Counted from the stretch's first letter, positions 9,291 to 20,743 are shown. The stretch: DNA of 64,000 bases from Arthonia radiata (GCA_002989075.1 PSQN01000017.1:4657453-4721452); one strand, 5' to 3'. Notes: a model not told the origin generated them from the letters alone. Made by a program: numbers and translations.

Positions 9291-10727
9291 ATGAAGCTAC
9301 CATTCTCCTCGTCACTACTTTTCACTTCCTTCATCGCTCTTGGGGCTGCAGACTGCGATGCTACTGCTGACGTTGCAATTGTTGGTGCCGGTTTGTCTGG
9401 GCTCTCTGCAGCAAGGGACCTCATTGACGCTGGCAAGTCTGTTGTTGTTCTTGAAGCTCGAGACCGTGTTGGTGGACGCGTGAAGAATTTTGACCTCGAG
9501 AACGGCGGCGTCACAGAGCTTGGTGCGGCATTCGTGGGGCCCACACAAGACCGTGTGTTGGCACTCGCTTCCGACTTGGGCCTGCAGACATTCCTGGAAT
9601 ACAACGAAGGCGACAACGTGCTCTTCTCTAACGCGCAGCGAACGACCTATCCAACCACCAGTCCTTTACCACCAGTGCCGGACATCTCCCTCCTCGAGCT
9701 CGCCAATACAGTCACACAACTCGACACTTTATCCGCCACGCTTGATCCTAATGCGCCGTGGGCCAACCCGAACGCCTCCATATACGACTCGCTGACATTC
9801 GATTCGTGGCTGCAGAATGTGACGACAACATCAGAGGCCCGTGACGTCGTTGAGACTGCCACCATCGCCATCTGGTCTGCCACGCCGGCTGAGCTTTCTT
9901 TTCTGTATGTACTTACATACATCGCAGCAGCTGGCAACGAGACCTCGATTGGAAATTTTGAGCGCCTCATCTCGGTCGTCAACGGTGCGCAAGAGTCTCG
10001 CATCGTTGGTGGGACAGGTTTGCTCCCCGAGGGTCTGGCGGAGAGAATCGGTGGCGACAAGATCAAACTCAACGCACCTGTTCGTTCTATCACTGCAAAT
10101 GACGCTGGCTACTTGCTCATGGCAGACGGCTGCTCTGTTCAAGCCAAAGACATCGTTATTGCCATGTCTCCGCCTCTAGCGGCCCGGATCATTTACGACC
10201 CTCCGCTCCCAGCTTCACGCGACCAGCTTACTCAACGCATGTTCATGGGAGCGCTGGGCAAAGCCATTGCAATCTACGACACGCCATTTTGGCGTGAAAG
10301 TAGTCTTTCTGGGCAAGCGCTGTCAGACACCGGCTCTACACGGGCAACCTACGACGACAGTCCCGAGGACGGCTCATTCGGCGCACTGCTTGGGTTTATT
10401 GAGGCAGATGAGATGCGCGCGCTTGACGACGCGACTGACGAAGAGATTGCTCTACTCATACAGCAGGACTTTGTCAACTATTTCGGGCCAGAGGCGGCGA
10501 ACGTGCAACAGTGGGTGATTCAGCGGTGGGACAATGAGATATACTCCAGGGGCGCGCCGACGGCTTTGGCAGGCCCGGGCACCTTGACGAAGTATGGGAC
10601 TGCTCTGACGAAGAGCTTCGGTAGATTGCACTGGGCCGGAACGGAGAGTAGTCCTTATTGGACCGGTTATATGGATGGTGCTATCAGGAGCGGGGAGAGA
10701 GTGGCCGCGGAGATCTTGGGCGCGTGA
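9291..10727 (+). CDS. Secreted flavin-containing amine oxidase (MAO family)
   Basis: Predicted FAD-dependent oxidase of primary or secondary amines, giving aldehyde, ammonia and H2O2. 478 residues in one exon. The start at 9291 is chosen because it begins a clear signal peptide, MKLPFSSSLLFTSFIALGAA; the longer frame from 9225 does not. The FAD-binding Rossmann motif VAIVGAGLSGLSAARDL is at about 28-44, followed by VLEARDRVGGRV. The C-terminal FAD-binding block LHWAGTESSPYWTGYMDGAI is at about 446-465, followed by RSGERVAAEIL. At the position where animal MAO carries the cysteine that binds FAD covalently, this protein reads YSRGAPTALAGPG with no cysteine, so FAD is probably bound non-covalently, as in fungal MAO-N. 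Substrate is unknown; secretion suggests an extracellular or vacuolar role. It is convergent with the G1 peptidase gene (188 bp between stops). Confidence 0.88.
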   Translation: MKLPFSSSLLFTSFIALGAADCDATADVAIVGAGLSGLSAARDLIDAGKSVVVLEARDRVGGRVKNFDLENGGVTELGAAFVGPTQDRVLALASDLGLQTFLEYNEGDNVLFSNAQRTTYPTTSPLPPVPDISLLELANTVTQLDTLSATLDPNAPWANPNASIYDSLTFDSWLQNVTTTSEARDVVETATIAIWSATPAELSFLYVLTYIAAAGNETSIGNFERLISVVNGAQESRIVGGTGLLPEGLAERIGGDKIKLNAPVRSITANDAGYLLMADGCSVQAKDIVIAMSPPLAARIIYDPPLPASRDQLTQRMFMGALGKAIAIYDTPFWRESSLSGQALSDTGSTRATYDDSPEDGSFGALLGFIEADEMRALDDATDEEIALLIQQDFVNYFGPEAANVQQWVIQRWDNEIYSRGAPTALAGPGTLTKYGTALTKSFGRLHWAGTESSPYWTGYMDGAIRSGERVAAEILGA

Positions 10728-10915
10728 GCTTGATGACTATGCTCTTCGTGGGCTCACGGGCATAAGCTTTGTATACTGATCTTGGCACAGATAGTCTGGC
10801 AATACACCCGAGATCTCACCTCCAGTCTTCTTGTATAGGAAACAAGAACAAACCCGGCCAAGCAACGCCTACGTATTCAAAATATCATCCACAGCATGGC
10901 AAAATGAGCACTTGT

Positions 10916-11800
10916 TCAGCCAGTGTAAGAGACCTGCACTGAACTGCCGCTAGCACTTGCACTCGTCAAGATCCGCCCATTCTGCTGAATGTCCAAGATC
11001 GTAGCACCAGCGGTGTTCACATTCGAAGAGCCAGCCCTCGCCGATGCGCCGCTGAAGCTCACGCTCCCAAAGTTGGCGAATGGCACGAGTGCGCCGCCCT
11101 ATCAATATATTAGCCCTTTGTCACTCACATACACTGCTCCACGACTACGATCAAAGCGACGTACAGAGGAAAAGTCCTCGACGATCCACTCCGCGTTCCG
11201 TCCGGCCAGCACCGCGGTCGTACTCGGTGCTCGCAGCGTCTGACTGATACTCTGCCCTGTGCGCCCATTCCTCAACGTCGCCGTCCCACTGCTGGTGCCG
11301 CTACTCTGCACTGTGGCCGTAATGGTGTCGCCGGCCTGCACAGCAAACCCTCGAAAGTCTGTCAAGGGGTTGGGGAACCACTCGTACCAGCAGTCGTACG
11401 CGGTGCCGCCTGTCGAGGAAGCAGTGAAGTCACACCCCGTCTGCAAGATGGCATTACCGTACGTGTCTCCGTCGATACCCACCCACGCTGAAGCAGCATA
11501 GGTGCCACGGCCGCCGGACGGGATGCGTGGAGTAGGGATTGTGAAGGTCCCGACAACCTGCGTGAACGTTGTGCCTGCCGGAGGGGTTTCAAGGACGGCG
11601 CCGGCCCAATTCGAGGAATACTCCGGCTGGAAGGTGTCGTTGCCAGCTTCAGTTTGGAACCCAGTCGCAGGTTGGAGAGGGGATGGATCGTGAGTAAGGC
11701 CTAGAGCGCGGCGTTGCAGGCGGTCTTCAAGGGAGGTGGAAGGAGCGGCGAGGGTGGTAGTGAGAAGCGTGAGAGATGTGAGGGTGGTGAAGGATCTCAT
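10916..11800 (-). CDS. Secreted G1 family glutamic peptidase (eqolisin)
   Basis: Acid endopeptidase of the scytalidoglutamic peptidase/aspergilloglutamic peptidase family. Exon 1 is 11800-11165 and exon 2 is 11098-10916, joined across a 66-bp intron (donor GTACGT, branch GCTAATA, acceptor TAG) in phase 0; total 272 residues. Signal peptide MRSFTTLTSLTLLTTTLAAP, then a short propeptide with RR at 30-31. The mature fold starts near YSSNWAGAVL. Catalytic residues are visible: Gln120 in AILQTG and Glu204 in NAEWIVEDF. Exon 2 supplies the closing strands, from GGALVPFANFGSVSFSGA to GATILDIQQNGRILTSAS and a terminal VSYTG. Without the intron the protein would end early, so the joined model is favoured. 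Expected to work outside the cell at low pH. Confidence 0.9.
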
Positions 11801-14113
11801 GGCTAGGGTTCTCGGTTGGCAATGAGTGAGCGACGTGACTTATCTTGTGATAGTGGGTATGATGCTACCGTCGAAAGAGTGTAATATTTTATTGCTCTCA
11901 AACCTGTTCACTTTAGAACAGAGCAGTGACCTGCTCTTATAATGCAGCACTGCATCTTTATGCGTCAGCTGTGTCCTGGCTGTACGAGGAAGGTTGCTTC
12001 GAAGCATTGTCCCGTATCAACGGTGTTAGTGATCGTGGAATAGTGATTAGAGCAACAAGACGTAGATATCACTGTGACATGGTCACGCGATCTGGGTCTG
12101 GCCTGATAGCGTTTTTGTTGTGGTTGGCGCTACTAGTGGAGGCGTGTTATGCTCCAGAGCTAGGAGAGTCCACGATTGAGTACATTGTTCCGTGAATACA
12201 CCGCAGCTGATGCTTTTACTAGCGCCCTTTGAATCTAGACAGAGCAAGCAAGTGCGCTACCAAGCACAGTACTTTCCCATTATAGTGTAATCGCCGCAGA
12301 TCATGTGTCTAAGCTAAAGCTTGTGCTCAGGTCGAACTGACAGCTCGGGGCAGAGAACGGAGAGATTATGCGACTCCTCAGGTCTATCATCTGTCGAAGC
12401 TCGATGCTACCCAAGCGCAGCGATAATGTCGAGCCACGACATTTTCAACCTTGATGCTCTTATCCTCCGCTTATCTTTGCATCGTTTCCGACGGCACGAC
12501 TTATCAGCTGGAGCTGGACATAATACGACGATTCTCGACGGCCAAAGCCCGGCAGAAGTGACAAGCACTGGAGACAAGCATTAGTTGCATGTCCGAGAAA
12601 AAGCTTCAACCGAAAGCTTGGTCGAAGGCTTTAGTGTTGCAACGTCTTTGGCGGCCAACAGGTATGCCAACAAGCTGTTTGGGTGAATCTGCCTCGTTCT
12701 GCTTAATCAAATATCATTGTCGTATATACTAGATTTGAGATATTGTTGAAAAAAGCCTACAGGGTCGGTTGTGCCTGGCTCTGTTCTTTGGAGCATACTA
12801 TAAAATATACGCAGTCGATGCCGTTCAAGCCAGTTGAGCCACACTCAGCGCCGCCAGCTACCTTGCTGTGCTTACACCACGAGCAAGTCGTTCCTTTTGA
12901 CATTATTTTCTTATCCGGTATCTTCAGAAGAAAAGCGAGGTACCAGGGACTGCAAGAGAAGCAGATAACGAAGAACCTTGTATCCATGTAACCTAGCGGG
13001 CATGCTGCAAGCATACCAATCTGTATGCGCACAAAGATTGCCAAACTGACGGACAAACGTTTCTGAGCTGTTCCCGGTGACGGCGGTCATAGGTATTAAC
13101 AACAAGATCTTGCATGACGAACCCACCGATCCCCGTTACTGAATGGAAAGGAACTGCACGGCTCGGCGCGATGTTTTTGGAGGCTCAGGGGCTGAACAAC
13201 TTCTGGAATAAGCAGGAGCAACATCCTCTCGCAGGCGAAGAAAGCCTCACGAGCTTAATCCTGAGCCGAGGATGAAGTTCAACATTTGTTGACCGAAGGG
13301 GTCTGGGGACACAGAAAGGGGGAGACGCGGCTCCCGTCATCCGGAACCAATTTTGTAATGTCGCGGAGGAGAGGAAGCAGGCGAAAGCATGCTATAACAC
13401 AAGGAAGCTCTAGTTCTCGTACTGGGGGTCTGCCAGCCACGATTGCGATTCGACGAGGAAGAGACGTTGGCATGGGGAAGAAGTTGACCTCGCGTGCTCG
13501 TCTTTCCCAATATGCGCGAGTCAGAACGGGGCTTGGCAAGGCTGAGGCTGTGAGACCGCATTGATCAATCGGCGAAGAGGCGTGGTTTGGTCAACCCTCT
13601 ATAATTAGCAGCTCTTGTTGTAACCGAGCCTGTGCAAGAAGTTTGTCTCTGCGCGAATGTTTCTTTCTCACGCGAAGAGGAAAGAAATGCCAGTACACGT
13701 CTGCGGGACCGACAAACGCAGGACTACCACGCTCGTGGCCAGTTTCGCCCGATGTACTGAACGCTCAAAGAACAGGCATGTCTGACCCGTGTGGTGCCCG
13801 TTGTTGTTCTATCCTGCCTTCAATGTTCTGTGAGCCTATTCCTCGACATGCTGATTGTAAAATATGGGGGCCACCTGCCGGTTGTCCCGTCTTCGATCGA
13901 ATACCCCAACAAGCCACTGGCTGTGTATAGCTAAATGCAACGTGCGGGTGGCAGTGACGTCCCGTCCTAGAGCGGAAATGCCTACTTCACTACAAAAGAA
14001 ATGGTCCAGTAGTCTTTAAGACATACACGACGATAAAAGTTCTCTCTATTCTTCGGATCCTCATCCTACCACTCAACCCCTCGCTTCGAACGACTCGATC
14101 ATCACCTTGCAAT
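11801..14113. other. Long intergenic region, no supported gene
   Basis: About 2.3 kb of normal base composition. Open frames occur but none has recognisable domains. A 38-codon ATG frame at 12079-12195 begins with a hydrophobic stretch, and a Cys-rich frame starts at 13779; neither has convincing splice sites or extension. No tRNA or repeat was seen. Confidence 0.4.
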
Positions 14114-14884
14114 ATGGCCATGATACACGATACCGACCATATCCCCACCGCCTTCTTATTGCACCACCAAAGCCCACCAAAGATCGGCCTCATCAACGCC
14201 TTCTGCTCCCCTCACCCATCTACGTTGACAATCGTTCCACGCGGGTGGGCCTCAAGTGGCGCCGACATCATCGGTAGCGATGGCAACCTTTTGTTCCAGT
14301 GCAAGGGCCACCGCATGGGCTCAAACAAGGGTGCGCTCCCCTGCCAAGTACAGGCAGATACGTGCAGCTAACGCTGTGTAGACATCCTCACTAGGGACAG
14401 CAGGCCCCTTTACACGCTCAAGCGAAACTGCATGAGCCATCAACGCGCGTTCGAGCTTCTGGCCCCCAACGGTGCTACGGTGGCTACGATACAGTGGTTT
14501 CGCAATTTGGGCACTACGAAGCTCGACGTCGTTTTCCACAACGCTCTCGGTGCGACACAAGGCCACCAGGCCACCTTTAACATTCGACATCGTGGCTTTA
14601 CGAGTAAGGAAGCCATCATCACGTGTAACGATAAAGACATTGCGAGCACCAAGAGGTCTGGAGCCTTTTCGACAGAGTGGCATGCGAAGGTTGCGCCCGG
14701 CGTAGATCAATCATTGGTATGTGCTTGACTTCGATAAACTCGATAACGCGAACGCTTCCTTTCTTCACCGGAAGCACTTTGCTGACGCGACGCCACGCAG
14801 ATCGCCGCTCTCGTGATGATGTTGAACGAGGTGAGGAAAGCGAAGGCCAGGGCCGCGTCTTCTGGAGGTGGTGGAGGAGCCTGA
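14114..14884 (+). CDS. LURP-one-related (LOR / tubby-like C-terminal fold) protein
   Basis: Three exons (14114-14330, 14382-14716, 14801-14884) give 211 residues. Intron 1 (51 bp) has donor GTGCGC, branch GCTAAC and acceptor TAG; intron 2 (84 bp) has donor GTATGT and acceptor CAG. The joined protein shows the LOR barrel pattern: IGLINAFCSPHPSTLTIV, then GADIIGSDGNLLFQCKGH, then ILTRDSRPLYTLKRNC after the first junction, then HQATFNIRHRGFTSKEAII and a WHAKVAPGVDQSL strand. Exon 3 encodes the closing hydrophobic helix IAALVMMLNEVRKAKARAA and a Gly-rich tail. The helix is typical of the tubby/LOR fold and supports the last splice. The molecular function of fungal LOR proteins is unknown; phospholipid binding or scrambling is suggested for relatives. 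It is convergent with MVP1, with 158 bp between the stops. Confidence 0.82.
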
Positions 14885-15042
14885 TGTTGGCAGGTAGTCA
14901 CATCCCGCGATCCGAATGCTTGAAACGATCTACAATTTTCAAAGAGCGCAATCTGTCGAAGAAACTGCGGCAGACTCTTGCTTGCTGGCAAGACCCCAAT
15001 ATACCTGTTACTGATGTACATACATGGATTATTACCACACCA

Positions 15043-17367
15043 TTAGCTCGCCCCATGTACGGGCATGTTTTCCACCGCGCCCTCAAAATCCCGCCAATTC
15101 TCCAGATACTGCTCTGCACTCCTGACTAGCTCGCCGGCCCATTCCTGGCACATCCTCCCTACGTGATACAAGCTCTGCAAGAAGAATTGTATCTCGTCTC
15201 GGATGCACTCCTTGATGAACACACTCCGGGCGTGCTGGTTGACGATATTCTGCTTATCGCGATGAATCGCGTCTTCGAGTTTCTCTGCCTCACCAGCTTT
15301 TCGCACGCCTTCGGGCTTTGCTCTAACACTTTCGAGCTTGGCCTCATTGCCCGCAATGCGCTTCTCTAGCTGAGGAATGTTGTCTCTGTCAAGTCGATCA
15401 CGGCGGTCGAAAAGGTCCCGCATGCTGACCAAAGCGTCTCGTTGCTTCTTCAGATCTTCTAGAAAGCCTTCGTCCCAGGTGGCGGACTCCGAGGCCAACA
15501 GCGCCTGGTGTTCTGATACGTGCTTTGCGCTAGCTGACAGACCTTCGTTGAGGAGCGGAACGTCGTTCGTATCAATCGCATACGTCTCGTTCGAAGCATC
15601 TGTAAGACTTTGCAGATTCGACGCCAGCCTGCTGTATTCGGCTGCCAAGCCTTCTCGTCGCTTCAGCTGGCGTTCCACAAGGCTGCACGCATTGATGTAA
15701 AGCTCTGAAGATCGCTGCACGCCTGAGCGCACGGTGCCGAAGAGATACTCAAGGGTAGAGGGTAGGGAGTCTTCAAGTTGCGCCGGAAGAGTGCGGCCTG
15801 TGAACTCTTCTTGGATCGTGAGCTGGGCTTGCTTCCGCCGTGCAGCGAGCTCCTACCGTTGATGTTAGCTACAGTACGTTACGACCCGAACAGAGGGCAC
15901 ACATCTACCGATGGAACAGTGAGGAACATCGTGACCAGCTGCTCCTCTCGCAACACGTGATGTTGTATCAAGGCATTCACAAAACGTGTGAGGCCACGGC
16001 GGCGTTTCTCCAGAAATTGTGTTTCAGCCGCCAGATGGGTGCCATTGACTGTGATGAGTGTTAGCATCTTCTGCGGGGGAGCAACTTCCAGGACGGCTTA
16101 CTGGAGACTCGCTTGGGCGGTAGCAGTGGCAACTGACGGAATGGGTATCGTTTGTGAAGACAGTCCAATAGCCAGACAAAGTCGCTATACCGCCTCACAA
16201 CGTTGGTGCTCCTCTTGTTGCTCGATATCTCGTAATTGCGATATTGGAACATGAACATGCCCTCCTTTTCGGGCAACGCTGTGACCAACAGGATCTCTTG
16301 GGCACCGTGGCTAACCTGTCGCCTGGCTGGCGCTCTTTGGGGACGATTCGGAGGAGCTTGTCCAGCGCCGCCAGCGCCGCCACTGCCGCCGCCGAATGGA
16401 CCAGCTTCCGCTATATCACTTGGGTCGCCTCCAAAGCCGCTCGAGAAGTCTGTTCCAGTCCACCCACCAGCGTTGCGCGTGGAGCTTGACGAAGTAGGTG
16501 CTTTAGCGGGTGCATCTGACGAGCCGTTCGAGGTAGCCGTCGTCGTGAAGGAGCTTGTGGTCCGTTGAGGATCGCTGCCGTTCGTAAGGGTGTCGCCCTT
16601 CGTCGCGGTACTAGCGGGCTTGCCACGGAAAGTGTTCGAGGGACTGGCCCAAGGATCTTGCTCGTCAGGCGCAGACAGTCTGCTGCTGTCCATTCTTGGT
16701 TTTGCTGGTGTAGATGGCTCTGCTGTTGCCTCCACAGCAGCTTGAGCTTGTTCCAATCTTTCAGATGGCAGAGTCGGGAGCGCAGGATGGGGTAATGCTA
16801 CGACAGTAAGTATCAGAATCAATTGTCGTGTCAAGTGCTTTAGGAAGTAGGACAACACTCACACTGACGGCGCTCGTCCACACTATCCAAACTGACTTCC
16901 TCGCCTTCTTGCGCAAGACCGATCAAAGCCAGCAGCACGTTAACTTCACCGCGGGTGAATGAGGGCTTGTCCAAGCTTCCAGCGCCGGTGATATTCAGAA
17001 TCTCGGTACGGTCGTTCGGGCTCAAGCTGCAGCCGTCCAACAGTTTCTCCACGCCCTGCTTGTTGACACCCGAACCTGAGACGAGACCTTCCTCAACAAG
17101 CGCGTCGAACGTGGCAATATAAATTTCAGGCACGGAGCTGCCAGGCAGAAGTGCTTTGATCACGTCCGATCGTGCTTGCTTCTTTGGCGTGAAGTCGCCC
17201 CCCCAGGGCGAGCTTGTATCGTTCGTAGGCTCGCTATCTGCGAAGAGGCCGCCGCCAGCGCCGGTAGGTTTCTTTGGAGCTGTAGAGGATGCGTTGCCGA
17301 CGTCGAAAAGAGAGCTTGAAACGTTGCGCGCTGGTCGCGCGGGAGACTCGTCGCCAAAAAGCGACAT
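15043..17367 (-). CDS. MVP1: Sorting nexin Mvp1 (SNX8-like, PX-BAR)
   Basis: Endosomal sorting nexin that binds PI3P and takes part in retromer-linked or retromer-independent recycling. Four exons: 17367-16863, 16797-16102, 16048-15909 and 15852-15043, with introns of 65, 53 and 56 bp (donors GTGAGT, GTAAGC, GTAGAT), all in frame; total 716 residues. The start is the ATG of MSLFGDESPARPA; the longer frame begins at GTG. Residues about 60-170 carry an EH-like region (VIKALLPGSSVPEIYIATFD). The PX domain is at about 345-447 with RRYSDFVWLLDCLHKRYPF and LPLLPPKRVS, then EKRRRGLTRFVNAL after the second junction. The C-terminal BAR coiled coil (about 470-716) includes WDEGFLEDLKKQRDALVSM and ends EQYLENWRDFEGAVENMPV. 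Length and order fit fungal Mvp1. Confidence 0.92.
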
Positions 17368-17801
17368 TGGCGTGTACAGGATCGTCACGCAACCAAGATA
17401 GCCAGCTTTTTGATTGCTGCGCTGCTAGTGGATCGTTATCTTGTCATTACAAGCACGCGCTCATAGACCACTAAGTCATGGTCCGACAATTGTTGGGTTG
17501 GGTAAATTTCTTGAGGGAGTTCGTCGCAGTTGTAAGTCATAGAGCTCATGTACTAGTGGTCCGAGGACCCAGCCCAGATACAGTACGAGACGTCAAGAAA
17601 ACTAGTAAGCCGCAAAACACAAGCGTTCTGTGAGTTTTCATGTATTGCTCAAATGGCATTGGCAAGTAGGAAGGGTCATATCTTCGTATATATGTGCAAT
17701 GTATAAGCTGATCTACACCCCGTCGTGCTTGAACGCTAGACAAGTCTCCCAGCAGCGAAAGCTGCCTGGCACGCATCAGACGCCATGCTAAGTCAGCCGT
17801 A
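17368..17801. other. Intergenic region between palH 3' end and MVP1 start
   Basis: 434 bp that should hold the palH 3' UTR and the MVP1 promoter (both minus strand). No gene or repeat is recognised. Confidence 0.45.
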
Positions 17802-19985
17802 TCATCCATCGGGCGGCAATTCATTGTCCCGAAAAGCTGTTGCTCTGCCAGAGCTTTCATGGCCAGGGGAGGAGTCAAACTGCTCTTCGCTAGAAGCGCT
17901 CTGGTTCAATGCCGTCGAACCTGAAAGATTACCGGCTGGAGTATTGACGCGCGCAGATAATGATGCAGTAGCTGCGAAGTCATGAGCATCTGACTGGCCA
18001 GGGCTAGTATCCTCTTCCTCGTCACAAGACGCTGCTTCAATGCCTGTTTGAACCTCGCGAATGCGTTCTCCTTGAGGAGCACGTCGAAAGGACTCTGGCG
18101 TCCATGGTAGCGTCCCTCGAGCAGGAGGCTCGATAACGGTTGGCTGTCGATTGACGGTGTTACTGCTTGGATGATCCTCTTCTTGTCGAGGGGACAGACC
18201 GCTGAGTGCGCCCGAAAGCCTTCCGCGGCTGGAAGCAGAGGGTTTAATCCGCTGGCCTGCGCGTAGAGACAACGCGTTCTTGACCTCCACTGGCGGTGAT
18301 TGCCGGCTTCGCCGGAAGGCGATGACCGGCCAATAGCGCTTCCAAAAATCTTTCGCGTTGCCTTCGAGATCCTTTGCACCTTGTTGTGGCTCCGCTGCGT
18401 CATTTTGACGATTTTCTCCCTGTTTGGGGGGCGTCTGGCTGTTGAAGGCTGGTGGAGTTTGACTATTTGGATGGTACTGAACAGTATAAATGGTGCTGCT
18501 TGGACTGTTAGCATCCACACGGTCGAAGGGTGATGCAACCGGTGCCGGCGCGTTGATGTTTTGTATCCGATCTGGATCTGGAAGCGTATCTCGGTGTTGT
18601 TGACGCCTACGCTTTCGCGTATCACGCCGCGAAGGTATATCATCTTCAACCGTGGGCTCATGTTGCCTCTTCCGCTCTCTTCCCTTGCCACTCGCAAGAC
18701 GACCAATAGTATCGCCAAATTTACTATATTTATGCTTCACGCTCATATATCTCTTCCCAAGCCCGCTATCTTTCTCATTGGTGCTCAAGCCATCGGCGTC
18801 CTGCCCGCGATGGGGAGGCCGACTGTATACGTCGTCCTCTTCAAAGATCTCACGGCCCAGGATGCCGTCCTTCTTCTCTTCCCGTTCGAGAAAATCGATC
18901 CTCTCCACCCACTCCCAAACAATGATACTCGCAGACGCGCTTCCGATCCAGCGGAAGTAGTCACCCCAAGCACTAACATCTGATTCCAAAATGTCTACCA
19001 AAAAGAAGACCACAGGTACCACGAGTGATACTAATGCGATAGCCGCGACGATGCAAATTTCCGGCATCAAATGATGATAAAAAGCATACCTTCGCTTGGT
19101 CATGACAAAGTAGAGTACCCACGCTGCGTACAGCAGATTCAGGGCCAGCTGAAACAAGTAACTGAGCGCAGGGATTGCATCTCGATAACGGCGCGGCCGG
19201 TCATCGTTCGATACTGCATCAATCAGGAAGCTGTTCAAGCAGCTGAAGATGATGTCAAGCAGAATAAGCACGAAGCCGACCCATTTGATGACTAGCTTCT
19301 CTTTGCGACGAGGGAACAATCGGATGAGTGTCTGTATTTGCGCAAGCCACAGAAATAGGTCCGAGATAACACGTATCACACGAACTTCGATGCTGCCCGA
19401 CACTTCATTCCGCAGCTCGGTGGCATCGGAGTATCCGCTTTCATACTGTTCTTGCGCGTTCCGGAAAGTATCAGCGGTAACGGTTGTCAAAGATATGACC
19501 ACCATGAGGGCGGCAAGTCGCTGCAACCAGGGACGATTGCCGAGTGGAAGTGGAGATGCTCTACTGGTGAACAAGCTGATGATGCCATCTCCGCGCCGCC
19601 ACGCCTGCACCAGCGGTCTGGTACTCAAGCCATGGTATGACGGCTGGAACATGAGCAGAATGATCAAGAGTAGCCATGCCATAGCGGTAGTAAGTGCGAC
19701 GATGTAGACTTGCGGCGTGACGGATGCATAGAATGGGTCGCGGTAGCGGTCAATCGGCTGGGTTCCATTATCGGCGCTGTTCAGAAAGGCTGGGCTTCCG
19801 GAGCAGGGTGGTTGATAGACAGCCGTGGAGGTCAAAGCAATCGTTGAGCTGTTATCGATGATAAGGGAGCCACCAAGGGGTAGTGTGAAGATCTTGCAGT
19901 CCTCCGAGGTGGAGGTCGCCGTCGGTGTCGGGAGTGCCCATAATTGCCTTTTGTACAGCTCACTTGATGGGGCGAGCGTGACCAT
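17802..19985 (-). CDS. palH: pH-response sensor PalH (Rim21)
   Basis: Plasma-membrane sensor at the head of the Pal/Rim ambient-pH pathway, which leads to proteolytic activation of the transcription factor PacC under alkaline conditions. One exon, 727 residues, ATG at 19985. The N-terminal extracellular part includes CKIFTLPLGGSLIIDNS. Seven hydrophobic segments follow: about 91-113 (VYIVALTTAMAWLLLIILLM), 155-171, 203-225, 230-252, 265-289, 300-322 and 335-350 (SASASIIVWEWVERIDFLER). A long hydrophilic cytosolic tail of about 370 residues follows, which in the family binds the arrestin PalF. Conserved Trp/Glu positions after TM7 match PalH. It is divergent from NHA1, with PacC-type sites between them. 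Confidence 0.92.
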   Translation of the reverse strand: MVTLAPSSELYKRQLWALPTPTATSTSEDCKIFTLPLGGSLIIDNSSTIALTSTAVYQPPCSGSPAFLNSADNGTQPIDRYRDPFYASVTPQVYIVALTTAMAWLLLIILLMFQPSYHGLSTRPLVQAWRRGDGIISLFTSRASPLPLGNRPWLQRLAALMVVISLTTVTADTFRNAQEQYESGYSDATELRNEVSGSIEVRVIRVISDLFLWLAQIQTLIRLFPRRKEKLVIKWVGFVLILLDIIFSCLNSFLIDAVSNDDRPRRYRDAIPALSYLFQLALNLLYAAWVLYFVMTKRRYAFYHHLMPEICIVAAIALVSLVVPVVFFLVDILESDVSAWGDYFRWIGSASASIIVWEWVERIDFLEREEKKDGILGREIFEEDDVYSRPPHRGQDADGLSTNEKDSGLGKRYMSVKHKYSKFGDTIGRLASGKGRERKRQHEPTVEDDIPSRRDTRKRRRQQHRDTLPDPDRIQNINAPAPVASPFDRVDANSPSSTIYTVQYHPNSQTPPAFNSQTPPKQGENRQNDAAEPQQGAKDLEGNAKDFWKRYWPVIAFRRSRQSPPVEVKNALSLRAGQRIKPSASSRGRLSGALSGLSPRQEEDHPSSNTVNRQPTVIEPPARGTLPWTPESFRRAPQGERIREVQTGIEAASCDEEEDTSPGQSDAHDFAATASLSARVNTPAGNLSGSTALNQSASSEEQFDSSPGHESSGRATAFRDNELPPDG

Positions 19986-20737
19986 AACGGACGAGACGAA
20001 GCTGAAGGTGCTGAAGGAGGACTCCCAGGAGACTTGTCATGAGCATCCTGGAGTCGGCGCGCTCATGCTTTGGACTGACATTCGAGGACGTCAGACCCCG
20101 TCGCGGAGTGTTCGCAGGGAGACGGAACAGCGCGCGCAGACAGCACAGGACGAGAGAGCATCAACAGAGGTGTACGCGACGATAGTATGGGGTGATGCAG
20201 AAGTCGTGATGAAGCCGTGAGCCACGACGGATGTAGTAAATGGAAGACGGCGAAGAAGAGACTCGACATAAACGGACGCTTGGGCCTTCGATGATCGTGC
20301 TGCAGAGTCGACCATTCCTGTTACGGACAACGCTACTGCGGCACACCCGATGCCTGCAATAGATAGATCGTGCTTGTACTGGCTTCATTTTTGTGGGCAA
20401 AGATTAGCATTCCCGTAGCATTACCTGCAGACCACAGCCTTGATGTCTCAATGTTCCACAATCCCCCGATAGTAAGCACAGGACGATACCCCGGCGTTAA
20501 AAGAGTATGAGAGGTATTTGAGGCGGACGGTTGAGTGCATAAGGCTGGGGGCTAGGACTGTTTGGGGAGCGTTACTCTTACATAATCCAACGGTGATCTT
20601 GAAACTACTGTGCCTTTCCGTCTCCATCGTCTCGGACAGCACACAGTCAACCTTTCGACACTCGTTGCTCCCCAGCGTCCAAGCACTTGCAATCCTCGCA
20701 ATGAAGACTTGGAGGCATGGCGAGGGGTAGACAGCTG

Positions 20738-20743
20738 GCCAAG
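20738..20743 (+). promoter_or_regulatory. PacC-type core site GCCAAG
   Basis: GCCAAG fits the PacC consensus GCCARG. It is 421 bp upstream of the NHA1 ATG and 53 bp from the palindromic pair. Binding is inferred. Confidence 0.4.

Noticed and set aside
12079-12195. 38-codon frame beginning MVTRSGSGLIAFLLWLALL, resembling a signal peptide
   Set aside because: No cysteine pattern, no convincing intron or extension, no TATA box; a hydrophobic stretch alone is too common by chance.
12757-13126. Cys-containing minus-strand frames that hinted at a second small secreted protein
   Set aside because: The frame with the hydrophobic start begins at GTG rather than ATG, and no intron of normal length joins it to the Cys-rich frame.
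13779-13930. Plus-strand Cys-rich 50-codon frame starting MSDPCGARCC
   Set aside because: No signal peptide, no splice sites that add one and no homology that I recognise.
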